Assembly (NCBI RefSeq): GCF_020360975.1
Contig: NW_025408674.1
Coordinates: 1,426,001 to 1,490,000, forward strand
Origin: Hirsutella rhossiliensis
Lineage: Eukaryota; Ascomycota; Sordariomycetes; Hypocreales; Ophiocordycipitaceae
DNA length: 64,000 nt
Direction: 5' to 3'
Both the position numbers and the translations under genes were made by a program. How positions within the stretch are numbered: the first letter of the stretch is position 1; every line of letters starts with the position of its first letter. The notes below the pieces were generated by a model that had not been told where the DNA came from, ran no database searches, and saw only the letters and a program-made list of their open reading frames with translations. Positions 35,101 through 47,283 of the stretch are shown here, in pieces.

Positions 35101-36264
35101 GTCCGTCCCTCTCAGAGTGGCCTCTAAGAGTGTCGAGACCACAGGCAGGAGTGCAGCATGAATGTGCATGCACTGCACTGCACTGTGCATCCATGACTAA
35201 TTCTGCTCTGTGCGATGCGATAATGTCAACTGGCGCAAGGAGGAAAACTAATCATGACATGTTACCTCTCTGGTTGGGCCTTGCTCATCTGCGACGTGCA
35301 GGGGGAGGGGCAAACAAATCAAGTTGCGCGCTCGATAACGACCAACCGACACCAGAGTTCGGCTTGCAGATGTTGTCGACGTGATGATTACACACACATG
35401 TAGGTATGATCCATCGTGGCATCTTTCAATCAAACGACAACGGGAACCCGGGGATGCGAAACCAAGCTAGCCGGGTCAGCTCTATGCGCACCCCCTTGCC
35501 CCCTCTCGTCGTCGAGGCCCCCTTGCTCGGTCAGACTTTTATACCTTGGCCTAGTACATTAGTCCCCTCGTGCATACATGAGGCAAGTTGGGCGGTAACT
35601 CGGAATGGATGCGTCTCCACGCTGCGGACCGCATGTGTCCGGGCCTCGACGCCTAATCTCCAGCGACTATTCGTTTTATTGCCTACCTAGGCCGGGTTGC
35701 AAAAGCTTAGGTAGGAAGGCAGATGTTGGAAAGCATGTACGTTGGTCCGTCAGTGAGTGCCAAGGGAAGCCTCCGCCCGGCACGGCTCTCTCTGCTCTCT
35801 GCTTCATCACCGACAGGGCCTTTTTGTCACTCGGGCCGAGATCGACACGAAGAGATAGACATGCCCCTAGCTTGGGTCGGGCAGGTGCCTAAACCACTAC
35901 TCCGTACTCTTACTCACTACTCATGGACAACCATGCACGCGCGCGAAAGAGAGAGATTCGATACATGATAGGAGTTGCCCAGGCGCCCACACACACCACA
36001 CCCCCTTTTTCTCTAACCTAAATGCTTTAGCTTATTATACACGTCCGCCCCCCAAGGTTTCGCTTGGTTTATCCTTTGGCCTGATTCCAAGGGCAACGAG
36101 GGGGCCTGTTATACGCTTTGGTGTCTTTGGCTCGAGAGAGAGAACATATAATCATCAACCACCACTGCCAGCAGCGCTCACTACTTGCTACACTAACAAC
36201 CCGCCACCGCATACACGCACTCACTTCCCCTCTCTCGTCTCCCGCACGCCCTACTTCGGACTGT

Positions 36265-36312
36265 ACCTACCTACCTACCTACCTATTATCTACCTACCTA
36301 TCTACCTACCTA
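36265..36312. repeat. (CCTA)n tetranucleotide microsatellite
   Basis: Two blocks of CCTA repeats, five and about five units, are separated by TTATC. The downstream DNA continues with CT-rich sequence. Confidence 0.9.
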
Positions 36313-36354
36313 TACATACCTGTCTCCTATCTACCTTGCCTGACCCAACTAGGT

Positions 36355-36396
36355 CTCCCTCTCTCTCTCTCTCTCCCTCCCTCCCTCTCCCTCCTC
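36355..36396. repeat. CT-rich pyrimidine tract
   Basis: About 40 nt of uninterrupted C and T, including (CT)9 followed by CCCT repeats. Pyrimidine tracts of this kind often lie just upstream of transcription starts in filamentous fungi, so it may mark the core promoter of the downstream gene. Confidence 0.6.
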
Positions 36397-37120
36397 ATAA
36401 TAATCATCCTCGCTCCCCCTCTTGTCTTTGACTCGCCTAGCTTGAACCAAGCCATCGGCCCTGCACCTCCGCGCGGACGCTTCGACCGCTTCTGTTTCTC
36501 CTCGACCCCATCCTTGCGAATTCATGCGGGTGGGCAGTGAACATAGGCGACAAGCCCTCGGTCCGCGAAGCGCTCGACAGGCTCAAGTATAAGGTTAGCC
36601 CGACAACCGCAGGGTCGACTCACGCCGCTGTTGGCTCCTGCCTCGTGTGGCGTGCAATCATTTGGCTCCTTCCACGCGAACAGGTGCACACGCCCCCCTT
36701 CATCCTAATCTGCCCTTTTTCTTCTGCCCTCCTGCACTGCACACCCCCCTCTCTCTCGGTGGTTGGAATAAGACGACGACGACGACTGCATTTTGCCGCC
36801 GCTGCTGCAAAGACTCCATGTCCGCTGCAGAGCCATCATCATCATACTCGTCGTAACTCGTCCAGTCGGAGCAGCACCCGACCTCACTCATGTGTCGAGC
36901 CTACCCGAGACTGCTGCCTCGAACACGTCTCTCTTTTGATCCCGTCGCTTTCTGTGCGCCACTCTAGCTCACCACACTGCCCTTCTGTTATTCGTCACTG
37001 GCTCGCAAACCCGCGACGCCGCTCGCTGATCGGGTCCCTTTCTCCGGTGGGCGACAACGCCAGCCTGTTGACATCAAATCATCATCGCGAGGGCATCCGT
37101 CCCATCCGTACCCAGCCCAG

Positions 37121-39960
37121 ATGTTGAGTCGCTCCCTTGCAGTCATGGACGACACGGCAGAGTGGAACGCCCTTCCGGCCGACGAGCAGCGCTCCGTCTG
37201 GCACGAGACGGAGCACAACTTTTGGCAAGGCTTCGAGCAAGAGCAGGAGACGTTGCGTGTTGCCGCCGAAATCGAGTACTCCAAGGCAACTCTGGACATC
37301 AAGGTCGAACTGGGAACCCTATCAGGCAAGCGCACACAGCTCGATGAGCTGCGAGGCCGACTTTCCAAGGAGCTGGCCTCGGTCGAGGAGGAGCTCGCCC
37401 GCATTGCCGAGGCTTGCGACAACAGGGCTACCAGACTGGTCGCCATGGAGCAGGACTATCGCAAGAGTGAGCAGAAAAGGCTCGAGTCGCGCGATAAGGT
37501 CGTCAAGACCATGGAGACCTTCTTCCACTTCAAACGCGGTCATGGCCCCAACCCCGACCTGAAGCCGAGCCATGAACAAATGCCGGTCCGCAATGCCCTC
37601 GCCATCGCCACCGCGCCGCAGCCGCCTCCCGCAGACGAGCGCCCCCTTCGCCATGCCCTCCCCATCAAGGGCCCGCGGCCCCCCAGCACCCCATCGACCC
37701 CCACCCCGGTCGCGCCCAGACCTGCCATGGGACAGGACCAGTCTGCCGACGTGCTTGTCGACGTCGTCGACGCTGATGGTAACGTCATTGGGCCTGTCCG
37801 GAGGATTGAGCCGTGGAACCAATGGGTCAAAGAGATCCAGGACATGCCCATCAAGCGAGCCGTCAAGATTCGACGTGGGCGCAAGTTCAACCAGGACCAC
37901 CTCGCCACCATTTACGACCGCTCCGAGGGCAAAGGCGTCAAGTTTGTGTCGAGCATGATCCAGGCCACTGGCGAGATCCAAGCCCAGCGGTGCCATTCGT
38001 GTGACAAGAACCAGGGCGCCTTCGACGACTGCATCATCCTTGGCGGTCCCCTCTTCCAGAAATGCGGAAACTGCGAGTGGAATCGCCAGGGCTGCCACAT
38101 GCCCCTCGTCACCAAGTCCAACAACGCGGGAACGCCGCTCCAGGGCCGACCTTTCAAGAAGCCCCTCGAGCTGGATACACCGCCTGCTCTCCTCTCCGAC
38201 CCCGAGGGCGCAGCCAGGGAGGCCCTCTTTCGGACCGCTGGGATTGCCAAGGCGGCCATGGATTCGGCACGAGCCCCCCAGGAGATGGACACGGTAGAGC
38301 TCGCTCCGCCGACGCACAAGAGCCCCAATGGACAGGAGCCGGTGCAGATGCTGACGCCCCAGGAGCCCAAGGAACAGTCCTTTGCCAATTCCGCCTATAC
38401 CGCCGTTCCAGCCTTCGCGCCCGTCAACGCCATTGCTGCGTCCAGCGGATTCACCCCGGCCAATGTCCGCAGCAGGCCCCCGTCGCGAGACATCCCCACG
38501 CCCTCGGCTGCCTCGGCCGAGGGCTCCCCTCGACCTACGCCGCAGGCGAGCTCGGAGCCGCTCGAGGAGATTACCCGTGAGAACCTGGTGCTGAGGCACA
38601 ACGGCGTCGTCTACACCCATCCGGAGATCGTGGAGGGTGTCCCGGTCGCCAAGATTGACCAGAGCCATCCGTACTGGGAGCTTGGATGGCCCTGCATCAA
38701 GTCGCTGGTGGAGCCGCAGCTCGAATCATGGCGCGAGAAGAATGCCGCCGCCCTGCAAGCCACGGCCCGAGGTGAGGGCGGCTCTGCCAAGTTCCAGACT
38801 GGCCGGCAGGTCAACCGCGGAATCCGGATCCTCGAGTTCTTGGAAACCGGCGAGATCAGCCCGTATCAGCTCCTGGCGAAACGATTCACCCACACGGGCA
38901 AGGGCGCCATCACCTCGTACGACACGCTCTTCCGCCTCTGCGAGTCTCTTTCCGAGCTGGCCAAGTATAACCTCAGCGTCACCGCCATCGAATGGCTCCG
39001 CCACCGCCTGCACGAGATCATGATGGAAAAGGGCCCCAACTTCAACGTCTCCAAGACGATCCACGATTTTTACCACGATCCCAAGCTCACGGCGCTTAGG
39101 GCCAAGAACGGCTATAAGAGCATCGGCCGGCCATCTGGGTATAAGACGGGCCAGACCAATGGCACCCCCCAGGGCTCGTCCAAGAAGCGCAAGGACACGC
39201 ATTCGCAGGCCAGCACCCCGCGCGAGACGCCGCCTGCCGGGCCCTCTCCCTTGGCCGCAGACGACGGCCAGCCGTCGCCGACGTCGACACAGAGATCGCC
39301 CGGCGACTCCGAATCCCCTTTCGAAGGTCGTCTGCACAAGCGTCCTAAGCATGTCTCGCCTGCGCCGGAGGCGGTCCGTGAAGAGTCTGTTGCCGCCGCC
39401 GATTACTCCGAGACTGACTCCTGGAGCGGAGCCCCCCTGGCCAGGCAAGACTGGCGCCTCTACCAGGTCAAGACTAGGTTGTTTACGAGCTCGACCGAGG
39501 TGACGCAGTATTGGAACTGGAAGGAAAAGGAGCGGCTGTTTGAGCACCAGGTCCTCAAGGACACGGACCCGGTCACCTGGGGAGTCCACAGGGATCCCAT
39601 CGACTTCACCATCCGGCTCGATGACATTGTCGAGGTGAGGTGGAACGTCGACGCCCTGCAGTTGCATCTGGTGATGAGCAACCATGGCGCGGCAAAAGCC
39701 AAGCAGGACGGGATGCCTAGAGGGGACGTGATGGCAGCATTCAAGCGAGAGCGAACGATTCGACGATTTCTCGACTTTTGCCGCGACAGGAAGCTCCGGA
39801 CGGTTGAGGTGACTGCGTACGTTTTGCCCGCTGGCCTAATTCATCCGAGGTCAATGCTAACGGTCGAAACAGGGACGAAATGGACATTCGTTGGGGCGAG
39901 ATGCAATCCGAACGCTTGCCCAAGAGGGATGACGAGGCCAGCGAGTTGCTGAAGGAATAG
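37121..39960 (+). CDS. DUF3716 domain protein with Cys cluster and N-terminal coiled coil
   Basis: Two exons (37121-39816 and 39873-39960) give 927 residues; a TGCTAAC branch site lies just before the second exon, which ends in SELLKE. Residues about 20-130 are strongly helical and charged (KRTQLDELRGRLSKELASVE) and should form a coiled coil. A Cys cluster at about residues 291-330 (RCHSCDKNQ, DDCIILGG, KCGNCEWNRQGCH) is the DUF3716 zinc-binding-like pattern. A second conserved block near 565-665 (ILEFLETGEISPYQLLAKRF, AIEWLRHRLHEIMMEKGPNF) and a C-terminal block (PIDFTIRLDDIVEVRWNV, AFKRERTIRRFLDFCRDRK) follow, separated by Pro/Ser-rich linkers. The molecular function is unknown; a nuclear or transcription-related role is a guess. 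The in-frame ATG at 37145 (MDDTAEW) may be the real start. Confidence 0.82.
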
Positions 39961-41472
39961 CTTTCCCAGCCAGAGTGAGCCTTTGCATCTTCTCGACGGT
40001 CGAGTTGTTGCTTTTTTTCTCAGCTGAGTCGACTCGGCGGACCGTTAACGTGTTGAGAAGGCTCCGTTTGGGAGCTGGCCGTTGTCGCATCCTGCCAGCC
40101 ACGTCGTTTTGTTGCATGGACAGAAGGCAGCGTTGCTTTTCCCGAGGCGGAGTCTTTATATGGGAGGACAAGATGGGTCCGCATGGGAAAGAAAAGAAAG
40201 GAGCCGCGCTCTGGTTCGTTCGGCTGCTGTGTGGGATGGGGATCCATCTACCGAGGCAGACGGCAACACGCCGAGCGTTCGTGCGCCCTCGGCGATGGGG
40301 CTGGGCGAGCTTGGCGCCGTCGGACGGCGCAACACATATTGATCCAACCTTGTTGGGCAGCTTTGCGTTTTCTCTCAAGGCGCGCGGTGGTATACGATAC
40401 TCGCGCGGCCGTTTCCTTTTTGCTCTTTTCTCTTTGGCGTCTCGTCTTGCCTTGCGTCTCCCGCCCAGCTACCGGCAACGCTTACCTCGCTGCCGGCAGT
40501 CTCTTTCCACTTTACAATTTTTTTTTTCCTTTCTTACTTTGACCCGTTGAGGGCCTCTTCTCTTCGACGGGCCGGGCGGAGACTGTCTTGATGTGGCCAC
40601 GGCTGCTTTGTGCCCTTGGTGGAGCGCAAGAAAATAAATAGGGAGTTTTTGCTGGTACACCATCACGCACACGCACACGCATACGCATTCGCATACACAC
40701 GATCGAGCAGAGCAGAGAGTGCAGGGGAAAGGGGGCACGGTGGAGGGGGGTAGCCTCGGGCTTCTTCCTCCTCCCCTTGGGTTGCGAATACGCAACGAGA
40801 TACCCCTTTGCGGTGGCGAGACCGACATTGCCGGCTGGGCGTTGCCAAGCTCTACTTTGCTCTTGTAGCTTAATTTCACTGTATTGGACTCTGTGTTCCG
40901 TTTTGTCTTGATCTTTTGCCCCTCGTGATTGTGTCTACTGTTCGTCTGTGAATGCCCATTGTTTGGCCATGGGGACGATCGACCCGGTCGAGACCAAACG
41001 TAAGTCAAGAGGTCAGCGGAATCCCGCAACGCATGGCGGAGAGACGCTGTGCCAGTCACCCTGGCGTTGCGCTCGACCCCCTTTCGTACTTCGTGTTCCG
41101 CTCCGCGCCGGCGCGCATTCCGGACCCGTCTCGGCGTCAAGATGGGAAATCTGTAATTATTCCACCCCCGTCCGCCCCAAGTCGCTCGCTCACTATTTGA
41201 GGCCGAGGGCATGCAGTACCTTGGTATGCATCGTCCAGGTAGGGAGGCAGGAAGCCTTGGTTCCTCGGTTCGCCTATATCCATGTACGCTCGCGTGCCAC
41301 CCCCCCAAGTCTTTCAAGTGTACCTATCCAAACAAGCCAAACCAGCCCTGATCGCGCGCGCGCCACGATGAGAAAAACAAGGCGAGGAAAGTAGAGAGGG
41401 CCACACAGCAAGAGGCCCCACGGCAGCCACAGCGCTTCCTCCAACCTTGGACCGCGCCTGTGTGTACACGCA
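39961..41472. other. 1.5 kb convergent intergenic region
   Basis: This lies between the stop codons of the DUF3716 gene and RAD4. It contains a (CACGCA)-type repeat near 40660-40700. I see no gene; the frames crossing it are low complexity. Confidence 0.5.
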
Positions 41473-44056
41473 TCATCGTTTCCGAAGTGCCCTGCCGGAA
41501 TAAACCCCAACGCCAGCGCCGGAGGCCTCGGACGAAGCAGCAGCAGCAGGACGTGCGGCCATACCGGCCCCGTCTGCGTCCCCGCTCGCCACCATCATCA
41601 TCTTGCTCACGAGCGCCGCCTTGCTCTCGAGCACCTGCGGGTCGCGATACTCGAGCTGCGTCGCTGGTGGCGGGGGCGGGGTCCTCGACGCCGACTGCCT
41701 ACTCTCTGCAGCGGCGACGTCGTTGTCGGCCCCGCCCGCTGCCACCGAGCGAAGGCTCTCGGGCGCGGGCCTGCCACCATCGGCGCTGGCCGCGCTGCTG
41801 GCGTTGGATGCGTTGCTGATGGCGCGCCCAAAGACCTGCCGCCGCCGGGGACGCGCCACCGCCGTCTGCGAACGCGGCTCGCGGCCGTCGGCGTCCGTCG
41901 TCGTCGAGTGGATCAGGCTGCTGAGCTTGGACGAGAGCACCTGGCGCTCTGCCTCCCTGGCTTGTTTCCGCGCCTTCTCCTCGGCCTTGCGCTTGGCTTC
42001 CTCCGCATCCGACTCCGCTCCCCTGGAAGGGTCCGCGGGAGGCGCCGAGGGACCCCGGACCAAGCCGGTGGTTTTCTCGACGAGGGATCGGGGCCAGGGC
42101 TCGGATCTAGTTCGTGTAGGCCCCGTGACGTGTTTAGGGGGCGAGGGCGACCTGTTGAGCCGCGCAGAGGATAGCTCGCCCAGGGGAGCGTCCAAGTCCC
42201 TGGCAAACGTGTTTGCGGGATGAGTCCTGGCGGTCATAAAGTCCGCTGAGGTGGTAGAGTCCTCTTGCGGGACTGCCCGAGGAGCCTTCCTGCGGCCGCC
42301 CTTGTCTGGTGAGTCGCGGTCAAAGGCAGTGGCATCCAGGCCCACTTCAGCCGGTAGCCGCGCCTTGCTTGGCCGAGGGATCGCCAGTGTCGGCTCCAAC
42401 GGCCTCTGTTGCTGTGGTCTGCTCGACCCTCGCTCCTCCCCCACCTCAGGCCGCTTCGGGGAGATGTATTGCTTCCGGATCTCTGGGAAAATATAGCCTT
42501 CAAAGGGAACGTTGAAGCCTGTAGAGATGCATTCCCAAAGCCAGTCCGCTGAAACAACTGGTACTTCCCACTCCAGGGCATACCGCAGCTTCTCCTTGCG
42601 CATCGCCTGGAGCGACTTGCAGACGACCAAACTTGTCGAGCGTCTGAACCCCTCCTCAAACTTGGCTCCGAGCTGGGCCACACTCCGCGCCATCTGGCTC
42701 AATTCAAGTCCGGTAAACGCTGCACTGCACACTGTCAGGTCCGAGAACCCACGTATTGGGAACATCGGGAAGGGCCGGCCGAGGACGTGCTCGCTGGGGG
42801 GAAAGAAGCGCTTGTTGTGCATGCATCGCTCAATGTAAAACTCGGTGACGATGTGGACGTCGTCGTTCAATATGCGTGGGTGTGTATCGGGCTGAGAGGT
42901 TTGGGGAACTATAAGGAACCGGCGCAGTGCTTCTCCCCGCATCGAGCCGGAGGCGACTGCTTCCAGGGTCGGAGACACAATACCACTCAGAGTAGCAACA
43001 GTCTCCTCGAGGACCTTTTGACGCTGTTGATCAAAACCATGGATGGCAAAGACGCAATTGGAGTAGACACCGTCCTCATCTTGCGGTGGGAGGGGCTCCG
43101 GAGGTAGGGCATCTTGCGCTGGTGCCTCTGCCCGCCGCGACTCGTTGAAGGAATAGTCCCGTGAAGTTGATCTCCCTAGTATGTCGCCCCAGAGATTGTT
43201 CCTTTGCGAGTTCAGCTTCATGCTCGCCGTCTTTCGCAGCTTCCTGACACCTTCTTCCGGCCTGTTGGCCACGGCCGAACGCGATCTCTTGCCGAGGGAG
43301 GTTCGCCTTGGATCTTTCCTGACCCACGCGCCAGCTCCTTGCTGCTCAAGCGGCAGTAGGGGGTCGAACTTGGCCTCCTCCAAGATCATGCCGCGTTCCA
43401 CGCTCTGGTAGAGCCAGTCCAGCGTGACCGTGTATATGTTCCAAGACTTGGCGGCCGTAAACTTTTTGCCCTCGGGCTTACTGACGATGAGATGGGTGCA
43501 CTTGCGTGTCAGGTCGCCTGTATATCGTCCGCCATTCGATGTGATCTTGTCGGCAATCTCGTCTCGCTGGTCGCCGAATCCCGTCTGACATACCAGCAAC
43601 GACTGTCGCGCAGCAGGCTGCCCGCCCAGAGGAGATGGTTCGGTGCCGCACTTTTCCAGGGGCTTCAGTTGATGTTTTCTCTCGAGACCAACAAAGTCGA
43701 TTTCGTCGTCGAGCTTCCACAGGTGCGACACAGCCTCGATCCAGGCCGCGTCCATGGCCTTGACGTCTTGGCGCTCGCGGGCGACATGGCGGTACTTTGG
43801 GGTGTCATAGTCGCCAACGACGAGGTGGGTAGCGTCCGGGGTGAGGTCGTACTTGTGTATGCCTCCGAGCTCTTGGACCCTGTTCGCAATATCGGTCTGG
43901 GACAGAGTGCAGCAGTCAGTAGAGGCGCAAGCACAAGTGGGGTCGACGAACCCGTTGCTCTGGCGGGATGCTCGTGCAGCAGACGACGATGCCCTTGAAG
44001 GGCTCGGCAGGGTCTATGCAGTGTCGCTCGTCCTTTGGAGACGGCGACGAAGTCAT
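41473..44056 (-). CDS. RAD4: Four-BRCT replication and checkpoint scaffold Rad4/Dpb11 (TopBP1 family)
   Basis: Two exons (44056-43952 and 43896-41473, 55-nt intron) give 842 residues. Rad4 (Cut5) in fission yeast, Dpb11 in budding yeast, links CDK-phosphorylated initiation factors to the replisome and activates the ATR/Rad3 checkpoint. BRCT1 (residues about 19-95) opens PFKGIVVCCTSIPPEQR and continues in exon 2 with DIANRVQELGGIHKYDLT and WIEAVSHLW. BRCT2 (about 135-213) has LLVCQTGF and ends TLDWLYQSVERG. BRCT3 (about 314-407) has CVFAIHGFDQQ. BRCT4 (about 416-507) has LTVCSAAFTGLE and VSADWLWECISTG. The final 330 residues are disordered with a charged helical stretch (EEAKRKAEEKARKQAREAER) near the end. 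The start at 44056 (MTSSPSPKDERHC) gives a complete BRCT1. It is divergent from DCN1. Confidence 0.9.
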
Positions 44057-44966
44057 TGTCGGGCGCGAAGCGGAAAGCGCAGGCGGCGGCCGTCACGTGT
44101 CTGCAAAAAAGACGGCTCTCGTGGAGGTTTGCTTGCGCTCTGGGCCGTACATGTAGATAATAAGGTTGGCCCGGCAGGCATTGGAAGGCCCACGATTGCA
44201 GAAGTGGGACGCGTCGAGCCATCGCGTCTGCCATTTTAGTTGGCATAACGTCATGCTTATGGGTGGGGGGGAGCCCTCTGAAGAGGTTCGCACTGTAGAG
44301 CCACGGGCGTTGGTGGTTGCTGTGAAGTGACTTGTAGGGCTCGCTCTGCCTGCAAGGAGCCGCCTGCGGCAATACGGGACAGAGCAAAATACAGTGCCCA
44401 GCCATCCCCGCCGCCAGAAATTGCCGTTCCACTGCTTCTCGTCAACCACCTCATCCTTCAGCAGCGTCTTCTCCGGGCCGTTAACGGTACACACCCTCGA
44501 CCCTCACCTATACCTGCGTGCATCCGCAGGACTGGCAATCGTCCCATGACTTGCGTGGCATCGCGGCGCGCTTGGGGCCTGTAGCTACAGCACAGTCACC
44601 AGTGAGACGCGCACGACACAACAGTTGCTGCCCGAGCAGAGAGAAAGAGACAGAGAGAGCCGGCAGCTTTTGGGCAAAGCCGCAGGGCCCCCGCCATCGC
44701 AGCCTCGTGTTGCCTCTTCGAGCCTTCCCCGCCTACGCGTCCGTCCTCGCCTCGGGTCTCGTTTCTCTACTCTTCTCGACCTTCCAACGGCCTTTTGGCC
44801 TCTCCGCTCGCCTCGCCGTTGCATCGCCCGGCATCTGCGGCGCATCCTCGTCTTGCTGCCTCCGCACGACGAGCACCGCCGATTGCGTTTCTGTTGCCTC
44901 GCAACCCACCCACCGCCGTTCCTCCAGCCCATCTCCGGAGCGTGACATCTTCACTTGTCCACAGAG
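44057..44966. promoter_or_regulatory. Divergent promoter region between RAD4 and DCN1
   Basis: About 910 bp separates two divergent starts. A GTCACGTG element (CACGTG E-box at 44094-44099) lies about 38 nt upstream of the RAD4 start codon. The DCN1-proximal part is CT-rich. I see no gene. Confidence 0.5.
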
Positions 44967-46800
44967 ATGCCTCCCACGTCGACCGCGCAGCAAAAGGTCC
45001 TGGTCGCGCAGTTCGTCTCCGTGACGGGAGCTACAGAACGACAGGCCGCCAGGGTAAGTCATCCGCGTCCAATTCGAGATGCACTTGATTACGGCAGCCC
45101 TCTCTTCTTCAGACCATCTTGCTCGTTCCACAGTTGGAGCTAATGCCGGGCACTGCAGTATCTCAAGTCGACTGGGTTCAAGATCAGCGAAGCCATCGAA
45201 GCGTGAGTCTACCTGTTTCTCCTCGTGCCCTCTCCTCGTGCCCCTCACTCCTCCTCGTTGTCGTCGAACCGGCCGTCGCACGCATATACACTTTACTCGT
45301 CTCGGGCCATGCCGTCCCTCCGTCATTACGTCGCATGGGGTGCCGTGTGCCAACCGTGTGGGATGCCTGTGGGGTCCCGCTAACAGGCCCAGCCGCGCCC
45401 TGTCTACGCACGACAAGAGTACGGCCGAGTGCCGCCGACGGCTCTGAAACATACATACGTCCGGAATTCCCGTCTCTGTCCGTCCATCTTCCGATTGCTG
45501 TCTCCTGCTATCCGGCTCTGTCCTGAACACCTTCAAGTCTGTTTGTCGGATGCCGCCGCCCGGCCGGATTACCCCTGCATTGCCCCTCCGTCCGAGCATC
45601 TCGAGGCTCAAAGTTGAATTCGGTCAGACATTGCTCCTCTCAGACCTACTGGGACCTTACTTTCGCCTGCCCTCCCCTGTCCACTGCAATGATGGGTTGG
45701 AAGGAGGCAAGACGCCCCTTATCGTCCAAAGTCATTCCCTTCTGGCCGTCGTTGAGGAAGTCACGAAACAAACCTCCCGTTGAAGCTGCGACAAAAAGTC
45801 TTGCGGAGGGCCAGGGTGAACGGTACAGGCCTCGAGCAGCACAACCAGACAAGCTCCACCAAGTGGTCAATCCGGCCTTTCTGAGCTGCCGAGTGGCAGT
45901 TGGACGATTGACAACAACGGGCTTGATCGGGACGGAAGGCGGGCCGCTGACCATGCGCATCACAGCTTCTTCAGTTCCAACAGCGAGCCCAAAGGGCCGT
46001 CGCCTGCAGAGTCCAAGCTCGGTACCCTCTTCGACTCATTGCGAGGTCGGAACTGTCGCTTCCCTCGTCGATTTTACCGCTGACCCGAGAACACGCAGAC
46101 GATGAAAACGACGAAAAGGACAGGCTGGAGCTTGAATCGACCATGGAATACCTTGGGAAAAGGATGAAAATAAGTCTGGAGAATGCCGAGCTCTTCGTTA
46201 TGCTGGAGCTGCTCCAAGCTCCCAGCGTTGGCGAAATCACACGAAGAGGCTACATAGATGGCTGGAAGGCGAGCGGGTACGTAGATGGCCAGACTCGTCA
46301 TACTCTGGAGCACGGATCCGACACGTTGGGCCAATGGAAAGCTAACACGGTTCTGAAGAGTCGGTGCGACACACCAGGAGCATGCCGCCCACATCCGAAA
46401 ACTCGTCCCCTCCCTCTCCAAAGATGTAGTCCTCTTCAAAAAGGTCTATCGGTACGCCTTCGTCGTGGGCCGCGAGCGAGACCAGAAAGCCCTAAGCCTC
46501 GATAATGCCATCATTTACTGGGGCATGCTCTTTGCCTCTCCCGGTATGGCCTGGAAGACAAAGGGTCACGACTGGTTTGAGTTGTGGAGGACGTTCCTCA
46601 CCGAGAAGTGGACCAGGTCCGTCAACAAAGACATGTGGAATATGACCCTCGAATTTGCCCTCAAGTCCATGGCGGACGACTCCCTGTCGTTCTGGAGCGA
46701 GAATGGTGCATGGCCGAGCGTCATCGACGACTTTGTACTGTGGTGCCGAGAGCAGGGCGTGGCCAGGTCTGACTCGATGGACGTGGATGCCGACGCCTGA
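44967..46800 (+). CDS. DCN1: Defective-in-cullin-neddylation protein 1 (Dcn1)
   Basis: Five exons (44967-45053, 45159-45202, 45966-46045, 46099-46276, 46359-46800) give 276 residues, the usual length. Dcn1 binds cullins and the acetylated N-terminus of the E2 Ubc12 and promotes transfer of Nedd8 (Rub1) to cullin-RING ligases. Exons 1-2 encode a UBA-like domain (VLVAQFVSVTGATERQAAR, YLKSTGFKISEAIE). The rest is the potentiating-neddylation domain: SKLGTLFDSLR, NAELFVMLELLQAPSVGEIT, YRYAFVVGRERDQKALSLDN, WELW-type EF-hand helices and SVNKDMWNMTLEFALKSM. The reading frame is kept across all four junctions. Intron 2 is 763 nt, far longer than the other introns in this window, and shows no convincing exon inside. 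Confidence 0.92.
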
Positions 46801-47283
46801 AGCAACGCTTGAGACGGACAGACTGTGGGACAGGTCGAGGCACAGAGACCAAGGCCCTGTTTAAAACGGCTCGGCATGACCGAGTTTACGCTGGCTACGA
46901 GACCAGCATCATTCAATTCCAGAGAGGGACTTTACCGCCACGAGGACACAGGTACTACAGACATGACTTCATGATAGACGTGTGACAGAAGAGCAAAGGG
47001 GCCGAAACAAAGTATCCACTTCAGAGTATTCAGTTTGCCCATGCCTAGGCACAGGCCTAATTTGCTGCGCATGTGCCCCAGGGGATTTCTGGGGAGAGTG
47101 ACTAACATCGACGAGCTCCACCATCTGCGCTTCCCTTGCGCTGTACCGTATTTGTATGAGATTGTTGGAAACGCCCGAGTCCATGAGTACGTGTACATGA
47201 GAAGAGCCCTTGTCGGGGGCATCGCCCAAATTGGTTTCCGTTTCCGAGGTCTGAGTATTCTGTCCGTCGACTTCAATGACGCA
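46801..47283. other. Convergent intergenic region between DCN1 and MRP17
   Basis: About 480 bp of presumed 3' UTR sequence for two converging genes; nothing else is recognisable. Confidence 0.5.

Larger units (their letters stand above)
32168..37120. other. 5 kb region without a recognisable gene, upstream of the DUF3716 gene
   Basis: No frame in this interval resembles a known protein. The longer ones (for example minus 33239-33748) are low-complexity Pro/Ser/Leu translations of purine-rich DNA. It holds a 17-G homopolymer at 33295-33311, A/T tracts around 32935-33025, two TACGGAGTA/TACTCCGTA copies (34048, 35898), a (CCTA)n microsatellite and a CT tract near 36265-36397. The last 800 bp is pyrimidine-rich and probably contains the transcription start and a long 5' leader with short upstream ORFs (one starts at about 36524). 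Confidence 0.5.

Noticed and set aside
37322..38668. 448-residue open frame on the minus strand, opposite the DUF3716 gene
   Set aside because: It mirrors a well-supported coding exon. In GC-rich genes with strong third-position bias the antisense frame is often open. Its Gly/Arg/Leu-rich translation matches no family.
45646..45963. 105-residue antisense frame inside DCN1 intron 2
   Set aside because: No domain or plausible start context; kept only as a reason to check the long intron by RNA-seq.
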